Shown: piece after piece, positions 1-7,960 of the stretch
How the letters are laid out: each line of letters starts with the position of its first letter
How positions within the stretch are numbered: the first letter of the stretch is position 1
DNA from: Sporichthyaceae bacterium
GTDB taxonomy: Bacteria > Actinomycetota > Actinomycetes > Sporichthyales > Sporichthyaceae
Assembly (NCBI GenBank): GCA_036493475.1
Contig: DASXPS010000077.1
Location: 1 to 39,743 of the forward strand
Length of the DNA stretch: 39,743 nt
Reading direction: 5' to 3'
Translations under genes and position numbers: made by a program
Notes under the pieces: model-generated
What the model was told of the DNA's origin: nothing
The model's database searches: none
Seen by the model: only the letters and a program-made list of their open reading frames with translations

Positions 1-639
1 GGCGAGGCGTGGTTGTACAACACCTGCTCCGACGTCCAGGGCCTGCTGATCGAGCGTGTTACCGGACAGGGGTTGCCCGATGTGCTCAAGGAGCGACTGC
101 TCGAGCCACTGTCGATGGTGGACACCGATTTCGAGGTGCCCGCGGCGAAGCGCGATCGCTTCGTCTGCCGGTACGGCAACGGCCCCGACGGCAAGCCGGT
201 GCTCTTCGACGCCCCGGACGGGCACTGGTCGAAGCGTCCGGCATTCGCCTCCGGTGGGGCGGGGCTCGTGTCCACCGTGGGCGACTGGTACGCCTTCGGC
301 TGGATGCTGCTCAACAAGGGCCGGTTCGGTGACCGGCAGATCCTCTCCGAGCAGGCCGTCGTGCAGATGACCAGCGATCAACTGACGCCGGATCAGCGTA
401 AGAACAGCGGGCTGTTCCTGGATGGGCAGAGCTGGGGCTTCGGCGGCAGCGTGGACGTCGACCCGGTGAACCCGTGGAACACGCCGGGCCGGTACGGCTG
501 GGTCGGCGGCACCGGGACCTCCGCGCACATCGACCCGGTCCGCGGCACGGTGGCGGTACTGCTCACCCAGCGGGACATGACGGGGCCGAAGGCGCCCGCG
601 GTCATGCGTGACTTCTGGCAGGTGGCGGCGGGGGGCTAG
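1..639 (+). CDS. Serine hydrolase of the beta-lactamase/esterase EstB family, 3' part
   Basis: The reading frame is open from the first base (GEAW...), so the N-terminal part with the SxxK nucleophile lies outside the window. What remains is about 212 residues. A Tyr in the LYNTCSD segment at window codon 6 fits the catalytic Tyr region (YxN-like; here the third position is Thr), and the GWVGGTGTS segment near codon 170 fits the C-terminal (K/H/W)xG motif of class C beta-lactamase-like esterases and peptidases. The family hydrolyses esters, lactones or D-Ala peptides; the substrate cannot be told from this fragment. It reads into the T7SS-like block, with a 61-base gap after its stop, so operon membership is uncertain. 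The internal TTG at position 13 is only an in-frame codon and is unlikely to be the start. Confidence 0.85.
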   Translation, partial: GEAWLYNTCSDVQGLLIERVTGQGLPDVLKERLLEPLSMVDTDFEVPAAKRDRFVCRYGNGPDGKPVLFDAPDGHWSKRPAFASGGAGLVSTVGDWYAFGWMLLNKGRFGDRQILSEQAVVQMTSDQLTPDQRKNSGLFLDGQSWGFGGSVDVDPVNPWNTPGRYGWVGGTGTSAHIDPVRGTVAVLLTQRDMTGPKAPAVMRDFWQVAAGG

Positions 640-700
640 TCGGGGCAGAATCGCGCGCGCGGGCCTGTGGGCAACTCGAGGACGTGGGCGGGGGTGAGCG

Positions 701-991
701 GTGGCCAATCTCAAGGTCGACTACGCGATACTCGATAGCATCAGGCGGTCGGCGGCGCAGATCACCGCCGAGTTCGAAGACCTGAACGAGCGCCGCGAAA
801 CTGACGCCGCCATGTGGGGTGGCTATCAGGTGAGATCCGCAATGGACGACTTCGCGTCGAACTGGCATGTCCACCGCGAGGCCTTGTCCGAGCAGATCCG
901 GGCGCTGGGCGAGAAGTGCGCGAGCGTAGCCGAGACGTTCCGGGCAGTCGAACAGGTCTTGTCCCAGGCTGTGGGGCAGGGACCCTCGTGA
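701..991 (+). CDS. Small EspC/WXG100-like type VII secretion protein (96 aa)
   Basis: This is a short, wholly helical-looking protein with a central WGG turn (residues 39-41) followed by a helix with Asp49-Asp50-Phe51 and Trp55. That pattern is typical of EspC-like and WXG100 proteins secreted as helical hairpin heterodimers by ESX/type VII systems. There is no signal peptide, as expected for such substrates. The GTG start at 701 is preceded by a G-rich Shine-Dalgarno stretch (685-693), and its TGA overlaps the GTG of the next gene as GTGA (988-991), which indicates translational coupling and probable partnering of the two products. Function is inferred from fold pattern and context; no ESX core ATPase gene is in the window. 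The family call is likely, the role uncertain. Confidence 0.7.
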   Translation: MANLKVDYAILDSIRRSAAQITAEFEDLNERRETDAAMWGGYQVRSAMDDFASNWHVHREALSEQIRALGEKCASVAETFRAVEQVLSQAVGQGPS

Positions 992-2319
992 GCTACCGGC
1001 CCCTGGACTGGGCGCCGCTGGCCGAGACCGATCCGCTGCCCGGCGACCCGCAGGCGATCTGGGAGGAGGCGGCGCGGCTACGCGACATGGCTGCGGAAGT
1101 CCAGGACCAGATAGCGGCACTGCGCGGCATTGGCGAGGTGGATCTGGTCGGCGAGTACGTCGAAGAGTTGTTCGCATCGGCGGAGGATGTCGCGAAGAAG
1201 CTTGACCTGGTTCGCGACCGGTATGTAAAGGTCGCCGGTTACCTCAACCAGTGGGCCGGAGAGTTGGACGACCTCCAACGCCGGACCTTGGCGGCGCTGC
1301 ACAACGCCCTGGATGCCGAGCGGTTGCTCCAACGGGACGCGCACGCCGACCTGCCGGGCGTGATTCCCTCCGGCTATCTGGGTGCCCACCTGATCGAGCC
1401 GGCGGAGGCGCCGGCCTTAGCGGTGTTGGCCAAGGCCCGCCGAGATCTGCAACGGGTGCTCGACGAGGCCACGGCGCGGGACCGGCACTGGGGCAGCACC
1501 ATCGGTGATGCGATCGATGACAAGCTGACCGACCACTGGCGCGACCATCTGCACCACTGGGTCGAACGCAATCACCGTTGGCTCAAGGATCTCTCGACCG
1601 GATTGGGCTGGGCGACGACGATCGCGGCGGTCGGCGCGATGGCTTTCCCACCAGCGGGCGTCGCAGTGCTTGCCCTGTCGGCTGCGAACCTTGCGATCCA
1701 CGGCACGGAAGCCCTCGGTGGCGAGAAGGGGGCGTTGTTCGAGGCCGGCCTGGACATCGTCGGCATCGCCAGCTTCGGGTCCGGGAAGCTGATTTCTCGA
1801 GGTCTGGGTCGGACGTTCGAAGCCACGCAGGAGGCTGCAGCCGCAGCGGCGAGCGGCGAGACCGCGGCCGGTGTGCGGGAGGCTGCATCCACTTCCGCCG
1901 AATGGGAGACGGCGGTTCGGAATGCCGAGTCCGGAAGCATGGAGGAGCAGCAGGCGGCAAGGGACTATTTCCGCGACGTTGAACGGAGCGCCGAAGCGGT
2001 TGGAAACGCCGAGTCCAGAGCAGTCTTTGACACGGAATCGGCCAACGTGGGCTTCTTGAAAGCGCTGGCGGCCGGTTCCAAGGACGACGCCCACCTGATC
2101 AACGACACGAAGTTGTTGGTAGCGACGTATGGCGATGACGCGGCGGTTCAGGCCGCGGCGCTGCCCTTGAGTGTGTGGGAGACGGCGGGGCAAGCTAACT
2201 GGATCCCGGCGACAGCCTTGGACCTGGGCGATAAGACGGCGAGGTTCATGCCCTACGGCGGCGCTTACAAAAGGTACGAGGACCAGTATGTGCTGAGCGG
2301 AGGGGACTTCTACGAATGA
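988..2319 (+). CDS. Putative T7SS-secreted, WXG100-like large protein (443 aa)
   Basis: The start is GTG 988 (MSYRPLDW), chosen because it overlaps the upstream stop; the open frame begins earlier but that extension is out of frame with the 96-aa gene and has no support. Residues 20-120 are helical with a WAG turn at 89-91, resembling the N-terminal signal domain of large actinobacterial T7SS substrates. A hydrophobic, Ala/Gly-rich segment spans about 205-236, followed by a charged, Ala-rich region and a C-terminal part of about 95 residues that I do not recognise. The plan (small helical partner, long N-terminal helical domain, variable C-terminus, small genes downstream) resembles T7SS polymorphic toxin loci, but no toxin motif is evident. 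It ends with an ATGA overlap with the next gene. Confidence 0.6.
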   Translation: MSYRPLDWAPLAETDPLPGDPQAIWEEAARLRDMAAEVQDQIAALRGIGEVDLVGEYVEELFASAEDVAKKLDLVRDRYVKVAGYLNQWAGELDDLQRRTLAALHNALDAERLLQRDAHADLPGVIPSGYLGAHLIEPAEAPALAVLAKARRDLQRVLDEATARDRHWGSTIGDAIDDKLTDHWRDHLHHWVERNHRWLKDLSTGLGWATTIAAVGAMAFPPAGVAVLALSAANLAIHGTEALGGEKGALFEAGLDIVGIASFGSGKLISRGLGRTFEATQEAAAAAASGETAAGVREAASTSAEWETAVRNAESGSMEEQQAARDYFRDVERSAEAVGNAESRAVFDTESANVGFLKALAAGSKDDAHLINDTKLLVATYGDDAAVQAAALPLSVWETAGQANWIPATALDLGDKTARFMPYGGAYKRYEDQYVLSGGDFYE

Positions 2320-3065
2320 GTATGTGGCGGAAAAAAGGCCACGACGGTGCCGCGTACAAGACGGCCGGTGAACTCGGGCACAGCCAGTTCGGCACCCCGC
2401 TCGACCAGATCTTGAACACGCGTGTCCGGCCGCCTATTGGTAAGTGGCTGATGGTTCCCGCGAACTGGGGCGGCTACGACAAGGACGCCAAGCAATGGTC
2501 GCAGACCACGGCACCGCTGGTCTGGGGCATGTGGATCGAACGGAACCCGGGCGCCGTGCATCCCGGCCGGGAGGCCGTGGCTCGCACAGCTTTGGAATTG
2601 CAGACGTACGCCGAGAAGTATGGGGGCTTCGACCCCACGCAACCCGTCGAGATCGTCACCTACCTCTACGTCCCCGATCCCAACAGGCATGCCTTTCCGT
2701 TGCACCTCTGGGTAGACGACCGGCCGGGGCTGACCGTCGAACAAGCGACCACGGACGCGGGCGCGATTTCAACGCCGGTTGCCGAGGAGTTCAGTACGGA
2801 CATGCTGGGTGTGGGCCGAAAGGTCACCTGCCACGGCACGTTGGACCCACAACCGGGTGACCTGCCGGGGACGCGGTCGATGTGGGTGTCGGTGTACTAC
2901 GCGTTCGCGATCCCCGGCCGTCAGGCGGTGGTGACCGTGCGGGCAACCGATACCGATCTGGGGTGGATGAGCGCGGCATCCGACGACCTCGATGAGTTCG
3001 TCCGGTCCGTCAGATTGGAAATCATCGGCGGGAAGCCGTTCACGCTCGGGCCCACGCAGAGCTGA
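2316..3065 (+). CDS. Unrecognised soluble protein, paralogue of the N-terminal half of the gene at 3810-5276 (249 aa)
   Basis: I do not recognise the family. The ATG at 2316 overlaps the previous TGA (ATGA). The protein has no signal peptide or membrane segment. About residues 40-235 align without difficulty to residues 18-210 of the protein encoded at 3810-5276: shared landmarks are GKWL/RKWL, NWGG/AWGG, the RNPGA turn, YLY(V/L)PDP, the PGRQA segment followed by VTVRATD, and a D-L-(D/N)-E-F-V-R close. The tandem paralogy, interrupted by one unrelated gene, points to local duplication. Context right behind a putative T7SS substrate would fit an immunity, chaperone or accessory role, but this is inference only. 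Its TGA overlaps the next ATG by one base (TGATG). Confidence 0.8.
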   Translation: MSMWRKKGHDGAAYKTAGELGHSQFGTPLDQILNTRVRPPIGKWLMVPANWGGYDKDAKQWSQTTAPLVWGMWIERNPGAVHPGREAVARTALELQTYAEKYGGFDPTQPVEIVTYLYVPDPNRHAFPLHLWVDDRPGLTVEQATTDAGAISTPVAEEFSTDMLGVGRKVTCHGTLDPQPGDLPGTRSMWVSVYYAFAIPGRQAVVTVRATDTDLGWMSAASDDLDEFVRSVRLEIIGGKPFTLGPTQS

Positions 3066-3670
3066 TGGGCGCCGAGCCGCCAGTCGGCTATCGGATTGCC
3101 CTGCCCCCGGGCTGGGCGCGTATTCCGCTGCGCTGGGGGACGGACGAGGCCATCGCCGCCATCGCCGATGCCGTCTTTGGCGACCCGCTCGTGGACGACC
3201 AGCTCACGGCTCGTCGTGCGGCCGCAATCGACGAAGTGCACAAGGCGGCGGTAGCGGCGCGAGACGGCCGGGGCGTGCATCTGTATCTGCCGATCAGCGA
3301 CATCCACGGGCTTATCGTCCCGGCGTCGTTTGTGGTGGCGGACGTCGCGTTTGGTTCGCCAGACCCGCTCGATCCGGCGCTGCTCATTTCGCGGCTGGCG
3401 GCCGATCCGGGTGCGAAGCGAGTGCGGATCGATGGCGTGCCCGGCACTCGAACCGAAAGCGCCGCTTCGGCAGATCCCGGACGGGGGACCCCGTTGCCGT
3501 CGCGACGCATCGATTACGTCATGCCTTTCCCCGACGATCCGGACCGATGGCTGGCCGTCACTTTCTCGGTGCTGCAGCCCGTCGATGGGGCGGGTGACCT
3601 GTCGTCCACGTGGATCGAAATGTTCGACGCAATGATGACCACGTTCCGCTGGACCCACGCCACGGCGTGA
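3065..3670 (+). CDS. Unrecognised protein with an N-terminal LPPGW segment (201 aa)
   Basis: The start ATG 3065 shares its A with the upstream stop (TGATG), which decides the start and shows coupling. The protein opens with a YRIALPPGW segment followed by a helical region, and ends in a predicted beta-rich part (RRIDYVMPF...WLAVTFSV). Short proteins opening with a similar 'LPxGW' stretch recur in actinobacterial T7SS-neighbouring gene clusters, but I cannot assign a named family. No signal peptide or transmembrane segment is seen. It lies between the two paralogues and is the last of a run of four overlapping genes, so it is very probably co-translated with the putative T7SS substrate. Confidence 0.7.
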   Translation: MGAEPPVGYRIALPPGWARIPLRWGTDEAIAAIADAVFGDPLVDDQLTARRAAAIDEVHKAAVAARDGRGVHLYLPISDIHGLIVPASFVVADVAFGSPDPLDPALLISRLAADPGAKRVRIDGVPGTRTESAASADPGRGTPLPSRRIDYVMPFPDDPDRWLAVTFSVLQPVDGAGDLSSTWIEMFDAMMTTFRWTHATA

Positions 3671-3809
3671 ACGGGGAGGGCGAGCGACGCCGCGCTCGCG
3701 GGAGATTTGGACCCAACTGGCGAGCTCGGACCATCGCCAAAATTCAACCGGTACGCAAAAGTGTCCACGACGTCGTGCTGAACCAAATCGGGAGCGGAGG
3801 CTCATTCAC
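3671..3809. other. 139-base gap inside the accessory block
   Basis: No gene was found in this gap. The only clear signal is a Shine-Dalgarno-like GGAGCGGAGG stretch at about 3791-3800 serving the ATG at 3810. Base composition here (AAAATTCAACC, GCAAAAGTG) is somewhat less GC-rich than its surroundings, which would suit a promoter for the downstream paralogue, but no convincing -35/-10 pair could be assigned. Confidence 0.4.
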
Positions 3810-5276
3810 ATGTCGCTGCCGCTGGACCAGGCCCTCCACGTCACCGTGCACTGCGACCGCCGCAAGTGGTTGCTCATCCCCACCGCTTGGGGCGGTCGGT
3901 TCAGCGACCCCCAGGAGTGGGCCGACACCGTGGCGGCCCGTTGCTGGGAAGCATGGCTGGACCGCAACCCCGGTGCCAAGCCGCCCGGTGTTCACGCGGT
4001 TGAGCGCACGGCGCTGCTGTTGAAGACCTACGCGGACAGGTACGGCAGCTTCTACGCGCCGCAGCCGGACGAGGCGCTCACCTACCTGTACTTGCCGGAT
4101 CCCGCCGGGAACGCCTTCCTGATGCATGTGAGCGTGGACGACACGTCAGGACTGACGGTGGCCAAGGCCATGGCCGAGCCCGACATGGCCTCGGCGTCCG
4201 GGGTGGAGGAGTTCACCACCGATGCGCTGGGCACGGGGCGGAAGTTCACCGTGCAGGGCGCCCTGGACCCGCGGCCGGGTGATCCGCCGGGACCACCGGG
4301 AGAGTGGCTGTCCATCTGCTACATCTTCGACGTTCCGGGTCGACAGGCCATGGTGACCGTGCGGGCAACGGACTCCGAGCCGACCCACATCAACGCGGCG
4401 GGCGCCGACCTGAACGAGTTCGTCCGCGGCATCACCGTCTCCACGGCCGAGACCTCTGGGGAAGCGTGGGATCCGCATCCGGGCCGCGCGGTCTCCCCGG
4501 CGATGAGTTCCGTCACGACGGGCGGTTCGCAGCCGGCCGGTGCGGGGGAATCGCCGGCGGCGGCGCCTCCACTACCGCAAAATCTGGCGGCCCGCGCCGG
4601 CCGGGTTGCGGTTGCCGTGGGCATCGGTCTCTTCGTCCTGATCGCGGTGTGGCGGTTTCCCTCCGGCCATCACGATGATTCGTCCAACACCACCGATTCA
4701 CACTCGCCGTTACCGCCGCAACGACATGCCACTTTGGATTATCTCGCCGCCGCCTCCTGGAAGCCGCAGGTCGACATCCAGGACACCGATTACCCCGGTG
4801 CGGACGTCTATTACGCGCTGAAAGCGGCGGGGGTCGCGCCCCTGACATTCGGGCCCGGCTGGCGCATACAGCTCGATTCCGCTCCGGCCGACCCGTCGAT
4901 CCACCTGTCTGACCTGCTCGCGGAGCTCACCGTTGTCGGTATCGGGACGACGCCGTGCAGCAAGGCGATCGATGTGGCGAGTCAGCCGCCGGACGGGTTC
5001 CACGCCCCCACGGCGCTGGCGGGCCTGCCGTCCGGGTGGCGGGGCGTCCGGTCGAGCTATCTTCTGGAGCCCACGATCAGCCTCGCCGGTTGCCGGGCGG
5101 GCACATTGGTCTATGGCCGGATCGACGCGTTGGGGAGCGGTCTCACCAACGATGAGGTGGACGCCGCCGCTGACCGCCTGGCCGCCGCCATTTCGCACCG
5201 CGGCATCACGAAGTTCCGCGCCGGCACGGCGCCCAGCGTCAGCGGGGCTACTGCTGCACCAGATCAAAGATCTTGA
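3810..5276 (+). CDS. Membrane-anchored paralogue with extracytoplasmic C-terminal domain (488 aa)
   Basis: Residues 18-210 are a paralogue of the protein at 2316-3065 (shared KWL, RNPGA, LPDP, PGRQA and VRATD landmarks). A Pro/Ala/Gly linker (about 225-262) leads to one transmembrane segment at 265-282, then a Thr/Ser/His-rich spacer and a domain of about 180 residues with two Cys (TTPCSK and LAGCRAG) that could pair if outside the cell. The paralogous domain is therefore probably cytoplasmic and the unique domain extracytoplasmic. No known family was recognised. It has its own ribosome binding site (about 3791-3800) after a 139-base gap. Its last 29 bases overlap, tail to tail, the 3' end of pilC on the other strand. 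A membrane-anchored version next to a soluble one suggests a shared ligand; function unknown. Confidence 0.8.
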   Translation: MSLPLDQALHVTVHCDRRKWLLIPTAWGGRFSDPQEWADTVAARCWEAWLDRNPGAKPPGVHAVERTALLLKTYADRYGSFYAPQPDEALTYLYLPDPAGNAFLMHVSVDDTSGLTVAKAMAEPDMASASGVEEFTTDALGTGRKFTVQGALDPRPGDPPGPPGEWLSICYIFDVPGRQAMVTVRATDSEPTHINAAGADLNEFVRGITVSTAETSGEAWDPHPGRAVSPAMSSVTTGGSQPAGAGESPAAAPPLPQNLAARAGRVAVAVGIGLFVLIAVWRFPSGHHDDSSNTTDSHSPLPPQRHATLDYLAAASWKPQVDIQDTDYPGADVYYALKAAGVAPLTFGPGWRIQLDSAPADPSIHLSDLLAELTVVGIGTTPCSKAIDVASQPPDGFHAPTALAGLPSGWRGVRSSYLLEPTISLAGCRAGTLVYGRIDALGSGLTNDEVDAAADRLAAAISHRGITKFRAGTAPSVSGATAAPDQRS

Positions 5277-6468
5277 ACATCGGCAGGTACAGCGCGATGA
5301 TCATCGACCCGATGATCGATCCCAGCACCGCGATCATCAGCGGTTCGATGATCGCGGTCAGCGATTCGGTGGTCGCCTCGACGTCGTTGTCGTAGAACTC
5401 ACCGATCTTCGACAGCATCTCGTCCAGCGCCCCGGTCTCCTCGCCGGAGGCCATCATGTGCACCACCATCGACGGGAAGATCGGGTGCTTGCGCAGCGGA
5501 CCCGACACCGATTCACCGGTCTTCACCGATTCCCCGACGTCGCGCAGCGCCCGGCCGATGACCACGTTGCCGCAGGTCTCCGCGGTGATGTCCAATGCGG
5601 AGAGGATCGGCACGCCGGCCCGCAGCAACGTGCCGAACGTGCGGGCGAAGCGGGCCAGCGCGATCTTCTGGAACAGCTTTCCGAAGATCGGCACCTTGAG
5701 CTTGAACGGGTCGACGACGTCGCGGACCTGCGCGGTGTCCTTGTACCGACGCCACGCCACGAACCCCGCGACGGTGCCCACCGCCCCGATCGGCGCCAGG
5801 AACTTCATCCCGTGCGAGGCGGCGACCAGGATTCGGGTGGGCAGCGGCAGCTTGCCGCCCAACTGCTGGAACAGGGAGTCGAAGGTGGGCACCACGAACA
5901 GCAGCATCGCGATGACGGCCAGCACCGCCATCACCAGCACCACCACCGGGTAGGCCATCGCGGACTTGACCTTCGAGCGCAGCTTGACCTCGGCCTCGAA
6001 GTTATCTGCGATCTGACGCATCGCCAGATCCAGGAAGCCGCCGGTCTCACCGGCGCGCACCATGGACACCATCAGCGGCGGGAAGACCCGCGGATGCTTA
6101 CCAAAGGCCACCGACAGCGCGTTACCCGCTTCGAGGTCCGCCTTCACCAGTCGCAGCACGCGGTTCAGCTCAGGGTTCTCGGACTGCTCCGACAGTATCG
6201 TCAACGTGCGCAGCATGGTCAGCCCGGCGTTGATCATCGTCGCGAACTGCCGCGAGAAGATCGCCAGCTCCTTGAGCTTGACGCGTCCCTTGCGCAGCTT
6301 GATCTCGCGCTCGAGGCCCTGCGCGGCCGGCCGGATCTCCAATGGGCGGTAGCCCATCGACCGCAACCGGTCGGCCACCGCTGCCTCGGTCTCGGCCTCC
6401 ACCTTCCCCTCGACCAGCCGGCCGCGGGTGTCCTTGACCTTGTACGCGTACTGAGTTGCCGTCGCCAC
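5248..6468 (-). CDS. pilC: Type IV pilus inner-membrane platform protein PilC
   Basis: The 406-residue length and architecture are those of PilC/GspF: a short N-terminal region (YAYKVKDTRGRLVEGKVEA), two T2SSF domains (about 70-195 and 275-395, each with an 'F...MINAGL' or 'FGTLLRAGVP' type opening and a GE(T/E)GxL motif), and hydrophobic segments near 170-200, 220-240 and 370-395. It forms the platform on which PilB and PilT act. It is the last gene of the minus-strand pilus arm, 27 bases after pilT. No terminator is visible before it meets the convergent accessory block, which it overlaps by 29 bases; transcripts from the two regions would be antisense there. Confidence 0.96.
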   Translation of the reverse strand: MATATQYAYKVKDTRGRLVEGKVEAETEAAVADRLRSMGYRPLEIRPAAQGLEREIKLRKGRVKLKELAIFSRQFATMINAGLTMLRTLTILSEQSENPELNRVLRLVKADLEAGNALSVAFGKHPRVFPPLMVSMVRAGETGGFLDLAMRQIADNFEAEVKLRSKVKSAMAYPVVVLVMAVLAVIAMLLFVVPTFDSLFQQLGGKLPLPTRILVAASHGMKFLAPIGAVGTVAGFVAWRRYKDTAQVRDVVDPFKLKVPIFGKLFQKIALARFARTFGTLLRAGVPILSALDITAETCGNVVIGRALRDVGESVKTGESVSGPLRKHPIFPSMVVHMMASGEETGALDEMLSKIGEFYDNDVEATTESLTAIIEPLMIAVLGSIIGSMIIALYLPMFKIFDLVQQ

Positions 6469-6495
6469 AGGTGTTCTCTTCTCAGGGATAGGCGG

Positions 6496-7854
6496 TCAGA
6501 TGGACAGCGGGAGTTCCGCCGGGCGCAGTTGCTGCGGCGGACGGCGCAGGGTGGAGCCGGTCAGCGTGAGCAGGTCCTCGCGGTTGGAGCAGTGCTCCAA
6601 CGCCTCGGCCAAGCTGATGCGGTGCGTGCGCACCAGATCGGCCAGGTGCGCGTTGAGGGTCTGCATGCCGTCCTTGGCACCGGCCTGCAGCGCACCGGGG
6701 ATCTGCGGCAGCTTGTCGTCGCGGATCATCGCGCGGATTCCCGGTGTGCACACCATGATCTCCACCGCCGCGCAGCGCCCGTTGCCGTCCGCGGTGCGCA
6801 CCAGCGTCTGACACACCACGCCCTGCAGGGTGGCGGCCAGCTGGGTGCGGATCTGTTGTTGCTGTTCGGCCGGGAACACGTCGACCACCCGGGAGATGGT
6901 GTCCTGCGCGGACTGGGTGTGCAGGGTGGCCAGCACCAAGTGTCCGGTCTCCGCGGCGGTCAACGCCACCGAGATCGTCTCCAGGTCGCGCAACTCGCCG
7001 ACCAGGATGATGTCTGGGTCCTGACGCAGCACGTGGCGCAGCGCGCGACCGAAGGAGTGGGTGTCCACCCCGACCTCTCGTTGGTTGACGATGGAGTTCT
7101 TGTGCGTGTGCAGGAACTCGATCGGGTCCTCGATGGTCATGATGTGGTCCTGGCGCATGCGGTTGGCCAGGTCGATGACCGCGGCCAGCGTGGTGGACTT
7201 ACCCGAGCCGGTCGGGCCGGTGACCAGTACCAGCCCGCGCTTTAGCTCCGCGAACGACGCGATCACCCGCGGCATCTCCAGGTCCTCGAGGCTGCGGATC
7301 TCCCACGGGATCACCCGCAACACCGCGCCGATCGATTCGCGCTGCTGGTAGATGTTCATCCGGAACCGGGCCTTGCCGGGCAGTGTGTAGGCCAGGTCGA
7401 GCTCGAGGTTCTCCTCGAACACCTTGCGCTGACGCTCCGTCAGCATTGCGTAGATGACGTTGCGCAGCTTCTCCGAGGTGAGCACCGGCTGGTCCTCGAC
7501 CAGGATCATCCGGCCGTTCTTGCGCACCGCCGGTTGGGTGCCCGCGGTCAGGTGCAGGTCGGAACCGCCGACCTCGAGCAGGTGCTCGAGCAGTTCGTCG
7601 AGGTCCACCCGCCTGGCCGCGATGCGGGCCTGCCGCTCCGCCTCGACGGCGACTGCGGCAGCTTCGGCCGCGGCGATCGCCTCGGCGCGGTGCTCCGCGG
7701 TGACCGCGGCGATGGCGTGCTCGTGGGTGTCGGCCAGCGCATCGGCGATCTCGTAGAGGCCCAGCACGTCCTCGCGTTGCGCGGGGATCGACGACTGGCC
7801 GTACGTGGGCAGGGTGTCGTACGGGGGCAAGTCGTACGGGACGGACTGATCCAC
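6496..7854 (-). CDS. pilT: Type IV pilus retraction ATPase PilT with an N-terminal extension
   Basis: The hexameric ATPase features are all present: Walker A GPTGSGKST (about residue 213), Asp box DPDIILVGELRD (about 280), His box TGHLVLATLHT (about 304), and a GIRAMIRD segment (about 373) matching the PilT signature AIRNLIRE, which supports PilT over PilB. The core starts near residue 85 (DLDELLEHLLEVGGSDLHL); the preceding 84 residues, a Pro/Tyr-rich stretch and an Ala/Glu-rich helix, are additional to the usual PilT of about 345 residues. I chose GTG 7854 because GGAGG lies five bases upstream; a TTG three bases earlier is too close to it. A second PilT-like gene is at 11572-12675. This one sits directly upstream of pilC. 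Confidence 0.93.
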   Translation of the reverse strand: MDQSVPYDLPPYDTLPTYGQSSIPAQREDVLGLYEIADALADTHEHAIAAVTAEHRAEAIAAAEAAAVAVEAERQARIAARRVDLDELLEHLLEVGGSDLHLTAGTQPAVRKNGRMILVEDQPVLTSEKLRNVIYAMLTERQRKVFEENLELDLAYTLPGKARFRMNIYQQRESIGAVLRVIPWEIRSLEDLEMPRVIASFAELKRGLVLVTGPTGSGKSTTLAAVIDLANRMRQDHIMTIEDPIEFLHTHKNSIVNQREVGVDTHSFGRALRHVLRQDPDIILVGELRDLETISVALTAAETGHLVLATLHTQSAQDTISRVVDVFPAEQQQQIRTQLAATLQGVVCQTLVRTADGNGRCAAVEIMVCTPGIRAMIRDDKLPQIPGALQAGAKDGMQTLNAHLADLVRTHRISLAEALEHCSNREDLLTLTGSTLRRPPQQLRPAELPLSI

Positions 7855-7867
7855 CAAGGCCTCCGGG

Positions 7868-7926
7868 CCGAATGACGTGGGGCAAGGCCGGCTGATCGCC
7901 GTCCTAGGAAGACATTCGTCATTCGG
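7868..7926. repeat. Perfect 10-base inverted repeat upstream of pilT
   Basis: CCGAATGACG (7868-7877) is repeated inverted as CGTCATTCGG (7917-7926) with a 39-base interval. It lies 14-72 bases upstream of the pilT start on the minus strand, in the gap between the peptidase gene and pilT. It could be a two-site operator or a leader structure; a role is not shown. Confidence 0.45.
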
Positions 7927-7960
7927 TGGGGCGAAGTTGAGTCACCGACGCTAGGAGGTG

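Noticed and set aside
4933-7245. 770-codon plus-strand open frame opposite pilC and pilT
   Set aside because: Its composition (His/Arg/Gln-rich, no domains) is that of an antisense shadow of two certain genes in high-GC DNA.
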